Shown here one piece after another: positions 9,046-20,300 of a stretch of DNA of 64,000 nucleotides. Location: contig NW_025936571.1 of NCBI RefSeq assembly GCF_000764305.2, positions 124,001 through 188,000 on the forward strand. The letters are read 5' to 3'. Every line of letters starts with the position of its first letter. The first letter of the stretch is position 1. The DNA comes from Hyalella azteca (Eukaryota > Arthropoda > Malacostraca > Amphipoda > Hyalellidae). The notes beneath the pieces were generated by a model. That model worked only from the letters and a program-made list of their open reading frames with translations. It was not told the DNA's origin and searched no databases. The translations under genes were made by a program, and so were the position numbers.

Positions 9046-10815
9046 TTATACTCTAGCAAATTGAATAATATCACACAGAAAATCACGAATTTCTCGTTGT
9101 TACTTAATGTTTAGTTGTAGATTAGTGCATAATGAATCTTGCCTTAAAGTTCGTTAGTAAATTTTTCGTTGTCAATTAGGTTAATGATTAGTAAACACCT
9201 CATTTATTACCAAATACTAATTTCTAACTAAGTTGTCTTACAAACATTTTGGTATTGACAGCGATAACGAATTTTGTAACACCTTGTCATGTCAATGTCT
9301 CTTCAGGTATAATCGCCTTTCCAACGTTAGCGTTTTTTCAACTGTAACACATTTTACATTGTAGCTCCTTTTCATTAATACTTTTATACGATCAAAATAC
9401 CCTCTCATAGTTAATGTATCTTATGATGCTAACGACATTTACAATATCTGATGGAAGCTATCAATCACCTATCTTTTCAGAAGAGTTCATTATGCCGCCC
9501 TGTTGATGGGTGGGGGGGAAGGGGAGTCCCATATTAAAATTTACCTTTTCAAAAATTTTTAATTGCCCTAACTGATTTCAAAGATATTTTGACTAAATTC
9601 AGCAGAATTTTAAAGTTCTGTGTGAATCTTGTTTCTGTGCCACTCGGCTGCGTAATGTCATACACTGCGATGGCGCTGGTAAAGTTTTATTTGTTTTCAC
9701 TCGGTGAAGTGTGATCGAGGAGTTCCGCCCACTACGTACGTACCTTGAACTGAGGTGTGGTTCTTGCATGCTGCGCAATTATGTTCGTTTGTATGTGGCA
9801 TATGTGAAGAAAGCTGTCCAACAGATGAAATTAAGTTTACAGCCATTAGTGGCCCTCTAGTTTCCACACAGAATTTTGTGTGGTGTTTTTAGCGCATTTT
9901 CTCATTTATGGAAAAAATGCAATATTTTGCTCGCCATGTCCGTCTGTCCGTCCGTGACCACGGTTTCGCCGATGAAAAAATGCGCTCTCATTCACTCACT
10001 GCAGTGAGTAGTGACATATTTTTTATTTCTAGGTTCAGCATTTTGAACTTCAACACAGGGCACCGACCTGAAGGGGCTGGGTTTCCACTTGGCTTTATAA
10101 TTATCATATTGTAATTGCAACTCTTCCTTTAGACAATGTAATTCTTGCTCTTTACCGTTGGGCGAGAGTATCCTATAGGCTTTACCTCAGTAGCTTGCAC
10201 ACGATCTTACGATACACCCAGTAGTAGAGCAGAGGCTCCTAATCAGGATATGAAACGACATCGAATTCATGTGCTTTATTCCCAGTGATTATTATAATAA
10301 ATAAATATTTGAATTCTAAAGTGTATGAAGCAGCGAGTTCTTGGAGCAAGTAGTTGTGAAGATAGTAGTATTTTAACAAAATCTCAGTTTAGACATTATC
10401 AGAGAGAAACATTTCTTACACAACTTGATCAGCTCAAAACCTGCAAATGACAATTCTGCTTTAACTATTTCTATACGTGCAAAATTTATTTTATAAAATC
10501 ACCGTAAAACTCCAGTTACAAACGGCCAACAATTGAAAATTGTTGAGTTAACGATAACTCAAAGAAAATTTTCCCGCGATTGGGCCTGATGAGTGCAACT
10601 GAAACTCTAATTTTGGAGATCAAAAATTGCTTATGATAATTCATCGCAGGGGCCATAAAATATTGCCCTGTCAGGAACAATTTTCAAAGGACGGTTTCTA
10701 TGCTTAAATATGACTGATTTAACTCAAGAGATTACGGTAATTATTCCAAGTATAAAATAATCGCTAACAATTCAGCTAGTGAGTGATATAGAATTATTCC
10801 TGTGACTTTACTTAC
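9046..10815. other. Intergenic, no gene seen
   Basis: Holds element copy 2 (9891-10020) and otherwise unremarkable AT-rich DNA between convergent genes (FAMeT on +, the unknown gene on -). Confidence 0.5.
9891..10020 (+). mobile_element. AGCGCATTTTCT-family element, copy 2
   Basis: AGCGCATTTTCTC at 9891 pairs with GAAAAAATGCGCT ending at 9986. It has the same TGTCCGTCTGTCCGTCCGTG tract and the same right flank, CACTCACTGCAGTGAGTA and ATATTTTTT, as copy 1, so the mobile unit probably extends past the inverted end. Confidence 0.65.
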
Positions 10816-10832
10816 ATGCATAAATGCACACT

Positions 10833-11353
10833 CTATTTCCCGTCTACGCTGATAGGCATTAGCGTTATGTTTTTCAGCTCATACATTGGATTTGTTCTTC
10901 TTTGGCGACCCTCTTCAGTTCCATCATCGGCATCAAAATCATCATCCCCGATAAGCGCTGTCCTCAAACGGTTGATGACTCTTTTTGGAGGAAGTTTTAA
11001 GCCTTCGACGTTTTCGTAAGGATCATCACTATCTCTGGGCTTGTACTTGTTATAACGCGATGCGGCATATCGTACACCGTACTGACTTGGAGCAATCATG
11101 ACTCGTAAAAAATCTGCAAAAACAATCATAAAATCTTCTTGAAAACCTTCAGTGAGGAAAAAAGCAGCGCAAGCCGCGGCGAACGCACGGCCGACGTCGA
11201 TCGGCTGTGGCGGTCGATTTACGTGCGGTAGGCCGAGTGTGGCCACGCGGTAGGTGGGTGATGGTCGCCGTTTCGGCGTGTCCGGCGGTGATGCGGCGCC
11301 GATAGCGGGCAGACGGCGACGTGGGTTGCCAGATAATCGTGTTATCCGCCGTC
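10833..11353 (-). CDS. Candidate terminal exon B with F-A-A-A-C-A motif
   Basis: Acceptor TTTATCATCCAG at its 5' edge, phase 1; stop TAG at 10833. It encodes 172 residues: an Arg/Pro-rich start (R-R-I-T-R-L-S-G-N-P-R-R-R-L-P), then I-D-V-G-R-A-F-A-A-A-C-A-A-F-F-L-T-E-G and F-Q-E-D-F-M-I-V-F-A-D-F-L-R-V-M, a Tyr/Arg-rich section, an acidic D-D-D-F-D-A-D-D-G-T-E-E cluster and a short tail. GC content is well above its surroundings. Closely matches the exon at 15395-15951 over the helix pair. Confidence 0.6.
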
Positions 11354-14300
11354 CTGGATGATAAATGTCATTAAATATAGAAAAGGTTGAAATTATCATC
11401 ACAGTGGCATTGAAAAAAATGAAGGGATTTTCTCGGCGGCAAGAAATTCATGATACAAAATTACATTAATTATTGGTGCGTGAAGAGATGGTGAAAAATA
11501 CCAGACAGGCACGCAAGAAATCAACAGAAGCTTCATGTCAAAAACGAAATTGGAGTAGAAAGAACTATAGTTAAGACTTACAGTTTATATTTGTATATTG
11601 TGCCTTAATAAATTTTGATTTTTCATGGGGAAAAGTCCAAAGCGATTTCTTTTCTAATAGAGACCAGCAATCAAGAATTACTAACACATTGGAAGATCTT
11701 TTTCAAGTTAGTTTAAACTTCATTGGAAAAAATTCTTACTTTTTACGGAAATACGACAATCGAGAGGAAGAAATACATACCAAACATCTATTTGGTGTGA
11801 GAAACTTTGCACTAAAAATTAGTCTTTTGTAAATTGTATGCTCTATAACTTCATATTATTCATGATCAAAATTCATGCAAATTGCTAATCATTGCCAGAT
11901 TATCGGTGGTCATTGGCTGGCCCCCAGTTGAGCCAGTTACTTGTATTTAATTCGTGAAATGATAGAGAATAAGTTATTTCTTATAAAATGTAGTGTCTCT
12001 CAAATGCTTTATTTAGAATCTATTTCATAAAATCGATAATGTATCATTCGATGGCTTATTTTAAATATCAGGTGAATAGTTAATCTATAGTGAATTCTTT
12101 TAAAAATGTTTTTCTTGTCTTCTTTTAAAAGTTATCTAAGTTGCGCTTTTATAGAAAGTCTCCACAGGAAAGCGAAAACATTATTAATGAAAATTCTGTA
12201 CAGAAAATTTATAATCAAACTTTGGCCAGACACTTCATTAAAATTATGTCAAAATCAGTTTTGACAAAATTAATGTCAAGTAATGACTTTAATAATGTTG
12301 TTAAAATTAGTTTTAACATCATGAGGCAATTGATGCAGGGCATTAATTCACAGCCTTCAATGAAGGATATAGGGCCTTCTAACTACGTATGTGCATTGTG
12401 CACTTAACTTATTAAGTACGTCCAATAATTTGATCACAAGCGTTCGATTATTAAATGAGAAATTTTCGTTTAATCAATAAAATAATCCAATTATTGCAGA
12501 GATTGAGGGCAAAAGTTCGACGATGAAACTCGCAAATGAGTTTCTTGATAGTCTGGTTCATGGCCGATTTTGAAATCTCACGTAATAATATCAGCTAATT
12601 TCTTGCAATATTGTTTCTTTTGTTTTAAGAAGGAAATAATAGCCATTACATCTACATAAAAAATGGAGGACCAATCACATGTTTAAAAATTAAATTACAG
12701 TGCAGGTTGAGTGAAAAAAGTGACAAGGGAAGTGATTAAAATGATTATCCAGATTTGCTTCAATTTGGTTTTAGTCGATTTTAAAGCTTTCTTTAAAGGA
12801 AAGATTTAGTTTATTCAGTCATTCTTCTTTTAATTTGAATTCCTATCTATGCATTAATTATTACGTACATATTTAGTATATTTCAGAGTTTTCTTCAAGG
12901 GAAAGATTTAGTTTATTCAGTCATTCTTCTTTTAATTTAAATTCTTATCTATTCCTATTAAATTATTTACGTAGGGAAAACAGACCGATCAATACCCGCT
13001 GACAAAGCACCGAATGGTGCTCAACAATTAATTAAACATTTATTTTTAAATTGAGCTAGGGCTAAATTCTATTATTGATCATTGAACCCTGATTACAAAT
13101 TAAGTTTTTTTCATAATTGCCTGAGCTGACACTGCATCTTTCTTGCTCATATTTATTTTTCTTTAGTACAATCTGGATATATTTCCTCGTTTAATGCTGT
13201 GCATAGATTTACGATTATTTATCTGCAACATTATTCCCGCTGACATCTATTTCGCAGCCACTTCTGTAACAACAGAAGTTGGCATTACTCATTTAAACCA
13301 TTATTTAATTCTATTAAATGGTAGCTTTCGGTAACTAATTTATTCATTTTATTTAGTTATTTAATTATTTATTAGCAGATCCGGGTGAACATCTAATAAT
13401 TTTGATTATTATTAATAATTTTATTATTGTTAGCATTTTTATTGGTTATTATCATCGAATGTTATAAATTATTTTAAATCTTATTAGAACCAAAAATCAT
13501 GCAAAAAAACACACAAAATTTTAAATAAAAAAAAGTAGAAAAACTTTCACGTAAAATTTAGATTTATCTCACACTCAAGCTAATTTTGCAACCTTCGTCA
13601 GATTTCGATAGTGCAATAACGACAACAATCGCGACCGAAAGAATTCATGAACAATTCAGTCAAGTGATAAGAAAATTTGGTGATAAAATTCATATTTCGT
13701 TTGTACTCACAGGAATTAAAGTGGGCCTATGACGAGGACTCTCCTTCGGGTCCTTCTTAACGAGAAAAAATTGCACCTAGCGATATTTAATTATTTCGAA
13801 CATAAAATCACTTTTCATACTTAATTGCGATTTATGTTTTTGCGATTGATTGCATTGTATTCGTTTATCAAGAGCTTGAATTAAATAACGCTAGTGAAAG
13901 TCCCACTGCTTACAGAGACTCAGTATACATTAGAGAATGACTTTGAAACTAGTAATATTCTTACATAGATAAGCATGCCATTAACTTTTATCATTGTAAT
14001 GTGCCTAAAATGAACGGTTGCCCTTCAGCCAAAACAACGCGAGCGCACAGGCCTCTGGATGGAGTCAGTTACAATTGAATGCATTCATGGAAAACTTATG
14101 AATATAACTTTGAATTTTCAGCGTAAATTAAGTTATTGTTGTTTAATTTTTCATTATAATTGAATGCATTTATAGATTATTAGTTTAATTACTTATTAGT
14201 TTAACTTCGAATTTTCAACGTAAATTCAGCTACTGTGTTTTAATTTTTCATCTTTTTACTGCAATTTGATGCTATGTTTTTCTTCCTTCAAATACTTGTT

Positions 14301-17300
14301 AAAGTTAGGGTTCAATTGTTAGGTCACGGATGCATAACAATTTCATTGAATTTAACTACTTTAAGAATATCATATCGATATTATTGCTTCTAGAATATAT
14401 TTGAAATCGTAAAAATTTTCTGATCGAATTCGGAAGAAAATTCCTTTGTTTCATATAAAAAAGGATTTTTAATTTGTTACGTAAAATTGGTACTTTTTCA
14501 TTTTCTATTAGTTCCTTGACCAAATGAAATTAATATCTCATAAAAAAAAAAATAACAAAATCTCATGATTTACTGCTGTTGGTTTTTCCAACCGTAAAAA
14601 TTTGCACTTCTTGCAAGTAAAAATTTTACCCTCGCCTTATTTCAAATACTTGGCATTTACTCCATACGCTGACAATACTGATTGTAATTCATTTTATTTC
14701 ATTTTCAGTTATTTCTCAGTTGTAAATTATTAACGCTTTCTTTTAAATGAAAATGCCTACATATATAAATATATCGATTTGATTACGTATTTAGTATGAA
14801 TTGATCGGTTTGATTGCATATTTTTTAACATTTGGCATTTATAAATATTTCTTTGCAGCAATCATGTGTATTTGCAAAATTTATTAAATGCGAAGACCAA
14901 TTTGATACATTGTGTCTTTCAATTTGAATGTCAAAACTGTCGTGTACTTTTGACATTCTTGTTAACTGTTTTATTCAATTGAAATGTTCTTTCTCTGATA
15001 TTTTTCACACCTCATTTTATCTATCCATTTAGTTCTCTATTCAGTTAAGCAACAGATACAAATAAAAAATATATGATAAATGATGCAGATAAATGATTAA
15101 ATTCATGACTAACGAACGATTCTTGAATCATTTTGGACTAGGAATCACGTCTATGGTGGATAAAATTCATGGATTTTAGGTGAATATGAGAATTGAATAA
15201 TAAACGAGTTTTGGAAGTGACATTTTAAATGAATATATGTTCTACTTACTAACTGTACTCCAGCAATAAAATGTTTCACTGTCTTTTTGAGCAGAACGAT
15301 GAAATAAGATTATTTAATCAACTTCCGATCATAATTCAGGTTGAAATTGCTACATGAAAACAAATGCATTTACCTATTCACTGAGAGTGGGTTCTCATTC
15401 AGAGATCTGGCGCTCGACGTGGTTTTGGTTGTGGGCGGATGACCGCAGATGTGGAGGAGGGGAAGATGGCTCAGAATTAGGGGACTTACGATTCTCGGGA
15501 GGACTTGATGGTGCATTTGAACGAACCGAATCCCCGTCCTCGTCGTCGTTGTCGTCCGGGGTTTTCTTGCGAACCTGAGAAGCTATGGACGAAGTCTTGA
15601 AGAAATACTCGAGGTTTTCGTTGAGCACTCCTTCAGGTTTCTGGAGGTAGGCGCCGTTCAAGTGCTTACGAGGGAACGTAAGCCGTTTGATGCTCATCTG
15701 CGTAAGGAAATCATTGAATGCTGAAGCAAAAGTCTGACGGTCGCCTTCACTAATGAAGAAAGAAGCACAAGCAGCGGCGAATATTTGGGTGAAGTCAATG
15801 TTTGCCGTAACGGGTGCGGTTGGGAGAGCCGTTGTCGTCGTGGTGGACACGGCCGTGTTGGAGCCGCCCCACGACCGGGAGCCGAGGCGGCGGTCCGTTG
15901 CGATTCCGGGAAGTTTGTCCACTGAGGTGGCTCGTCGACCACCAAATTGACCTGAAAAACGGGTGTGTTCAGCTCTGCATGATTACTATATGATTGTCCA
16001 ATAATAACTATCAAATAACTTTGTTTTCATAAGCATCTGATATACGATAAAACATATCTTTTCGGCAATTACTGGAGTGAGATTTTCTCCAATTACTGGA
16101 GTCGTTGTCCGCGCTCTTGAAATAAATGAGATTGCTTGTACACTTAATAAAATTAGTGTTTTGTGGGAATTGATTGGTGGTGTAAGAAAATGTGTGTTTA
16201 CAACGTCACGAATTTTGATAACCTATGCATTAGGACCACTATATATAACCATCTGAATCGGAGAAAAAAATTATTTTGCAATCATGATTCGAGAGAAAGC
16301 ATGTAATGTTTTATACAATTTTAGATTATGAATTAGTTTCGAAAACATCAAACATTCGTCGGCTTGAGCGAAAAAAAAAATCATTAGATGGATTGTTTTC
16401 ACATAACTAAATTTTTCGTTCACACGTGAACATGATTGAAAGGTATAATTCTGTGCACAGTTGAAATGATCTAACCCTAAAATTTTTTGGTTATATAAGT
16501 TGATTGTGATAACTTTTAACCTTTACGGGATCCAGATTCTGAACCCCACCGCTCGTTCAGTATTCAGCTTTCAACGTGAATCTACCTTTTACATGCACCG
16601 AATACGAATTTACATGCACCGAATTCGAATTTACCTGCACCGAATTAGAATTTACATGCACCGAATGTGAATTTACATGCACCGAATTTACATTGAATCC
16701 TGTGCCATCGAAGAACTTACGCTCACCGCACGAACAATAAAGCATGCAAATCGAGAAGACAAGTACCGGGGATTGACCAGGTCACGCACGGTCGTTTAAC
16801 TCCTCGCTGCGGTATAATTATGCTAGTGATCGATGTTGACCTGAGGACAGGTCATACTGCATAACATGGTCGTCCATATCCATGCACAACTCCTTTCCTT
16901 AACTTGTAAGGTGCATGCATAAACCCATGCTCCAACCTTACAAATTCATGCCCAGTTTTGTATTGTAATTTACCGTGCTCATACAACTCATGCAATTAAA
17001 TTGAGAAGTTTTTATTCGCCATACAGCTGATACATATTAAATCACAGCAAGTTTGAATTTCCACTGATGAATCGATGAAGTAGTCTTCAAATGTCATCAA
17101 GTTATATTTGCTGTTGATTTCAATGCAATGCGTGGACCGATAATGTTACACTCCATTCCATCGGAGTTAATTTGTTGAAATCTTAATTTTAGTACTTAAT
17201 TCTTAATTAATACTTAATACTTAATTTTGTAGTCGTACAAATGATGTAATCTTGAAAATTTTGTAATTTTAACATTTTGCAATCTTGAAAATTTTGCAAT

Positions 17301-20300
17301 CTTAAATATTTTGCAATCATAAAAATTTCGCAATAATAAAAATTTCGTAATCTTGAAAACTTGTAATCTTACTAATGTTGTAACCGTACCAATTTTTTAG
17401 CCGTGGTAAGCGTATTAAATTGTAACTGAACTAATTTGGTAACGGTGCTAACGTTGTAACAGTACCGATGTTGTAGCCAAACTAATATTGTAACTTATGA
17501 GTGTATGTTATATTCATACATTAATGTTCATGAGTGTATGGTATATTCCATATGTCTACGTATAGAGTGAAGTAGAATTTATTCCTTATTTTTAACGAGA
17601 TCATTTTTGTAACCGTCTATATCAATATCTTCAGTTACGGAGTAACTTTTTAGCTTATTGCACCAATCTATTCCGAAAATTTTTATTGGTGAAAAGATTT
17701 TTGTTGCACGCGCTGTCGCCTAAAAACATAACTTAAATCAATTTTACATATATCGAATATTAATTGGCTAGATAAAAAAACATTTTAAATAACAGAGTAA
17801 TTATAATATATTAAGACTTGAATGCAGAAGGAAATTCATGAATGAATCTCATTATTTGCGTGGTTAAATTCTCTGAACAAATAAAAAATAAATATAATAC
17901 AAGTAAATAAAATCACAGAAAGAAAACAGTCACACGAAATTTTCCAAAACTATTTACACGCAAAATAAAGCTTTGAAATTATACATAATTATATTTGTGT
18001 CATTTGGCATCGTCTATCCTTGTATGTAATAATGTTAAGCGTACAACGATTTCCGTGTCCCATAAAGATTGTTCTGCGGTCTGCAAAGCTCTGAGATTAT
18101 TGGGAAAGCGATTAAACTCAATAAATTTAATGCTAAGAAAAATTAAACTAGCTGGCTTGAATTTCTGAGGCGCTAATTCCTATACTAGAAACTAAAAAGA
18201 TTTCGTGAGTTGTAGCAGATTATTATAGGTTTTATAAGCTGTACAATGCAATGTTTCAAAATGGAACAACAATAATCGAGACAATACACTGTTAGAAAAA
18301 TGACCGTTAACGGTATTATCGGCGTTTCAGTGGCCGGGCAGCACGTGAAATAAAACACCGTGTCGCCGTTTTTATTCTAAGTTAACACTAAAAATCCCTA
18401 AAACCTCTGATAAAAACGGCGAAATAGTTTATTTTCACGGGGCGACCGGCCACTAGAACGCCAGTGGGACCGTTTTTTCACCGTTTTTTCTAACAGTGTA
18501 AGATTGATGTACATATTGGACTTTAATATTAGCTTAACAAATTCTTAGTATTTGCTTGACAGGCTTCTTGACTTTTCAAAGAATTGCGTGCAAATTACGC
18601 GCAGTAAATAATGTAATGTGAGGTTTATTAAAGACTAATTATTGCAAACAGCGCTGTACGAAACATTCGAAAAATATGTTGGAGTCACGAGCTTCATGTT
18701 GCTTAAATTATGAAGATTTAATGAGTGTGCCTCAGTTTAATGGCTTACTAGCATGCGAGCTTAGAGTGCCTGTTGATGGCATCAGAACTGATGAAGATTT
18801 TAAAAAAGAATGCTTAGTTGAATGTGTTACATATTGGATGTTGATTGTATAGTAAAATTTTTGACATTTGAAGTTCAACACGAATTTTTGAAACAGTATA
18901 AACTTAGTTTAAGGCACGTTAGACGATTTCAATGCAAGTAAAATAAGTCTGAAAAATTTAAATTTATTCATTTAATGTAGATATTTGTTTGATATACCCC
19001 GTTTACAACATCAACTTAAATGGAAATGAAATATCGAACCGGTTGGAAGTCTAGTAGCTATTTCAAAATTTCAAACTATCGGCAGCCTTGATAAGATCCG
19101 GTCAAATGACACGATTTTAGATGTTCTGTGAACAATTGGCACAAAAAGTTTAAGAATTCGCGACAGGCCCCATCAGGCCTACGCTTCAGCGCCGACATCG
19201 CTATGTTATGTTATGTCGAAACTATACGGTCTAACTTAACTATGGGCTTGACAACCAACATACAGACTTTCTCACTTTTTTGCCCGCATCGAACGAATAC
19301 GAGTATGCTTGAAATCGCAGGTTAAATAACTTTCAAGGGATTTTTTAAATATCTTAAATTACCACAGTGCATTAACTTATTTTACAATTTCATTTTGGAT
19401 GTCAATAGATAGGAGTTTTTTAAATACGCATACAAATTGATGCTTTAATCTGTTTGTGTTCATTGGACGATTCAAAATTAAATTAACAAGTCAAAATTTG
19501 GAGTGTTTATATGAAAAGATTTATGTTTACATTGATATATATTGAATTTTTAGTATTTTTATAACAGGATTATTATTATATTATTATATTAATAGGAATA
19601 GTTTATGAGACTATTAATATCCATCTTGGTATGGACAATTTTTTATATTAATTTCACTTGAATCATTGATACGTGAGCTAAAAATAACTTTGACATTTTC
19701 TTAGTTATTTTTATTCGTGTAAATTTTTTCCTAGAAGTGCAGGACAAAGAACGTAGTATTTAAGAGCAGTCATTTTTTGATCAGTTTACATTGAGTATTG
19801 AATCTGTATTAAATTGATTTGTATTTATATCACGTATTAAATTTGCTCTTCATAGACTGAAGACTCTTCTATTCAAGTATATAATTAACCCTATCAATTT
19901 CGAATTTCATTCCCCGAGATCGGGTTGTAATTCGATTGGCGAATATTTAAAGTTATCTCCTATTAAATTTAATAAATTACTATCAATCGTAAATCTACTA
20001 ATTATGATTATGTTACTATGCTCATTTGGAATAGTAACAATTAAACGATTAAATTAAAACGATTCAGTAATTAAAACGAATTTTACTTAAATAGGATTAA
20101 AATAAATAATTTTAATTAAATCAAAATCTCAGTAATTAAAACGATTTTAGTTTTAATTTCTCGATTAAAATGCACCCATAAAACGATTATTAATTATAAT
20201 TAGGATTAAATTAAATTATTTTAACTAAATCAAAATCTCAGTAACTAAAAGAATTTTTTTTAATATCACGATTAAAATGCACCCACTTCTAAGTTTTGGA

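Noticed and set aside
12141..12407. 88-codon plus-strand frame
   Set aside because: AT-rich, begins at a non-ATG codon, no family resemblance or splice context.
10833..15951. Spider-silk-like (spidroin) domain for the F-A-A-A-C-A exons
   Set aside because: Only a loose Ala/Phe/Ser helix resemblance; no supporting repeat or flanking structure.
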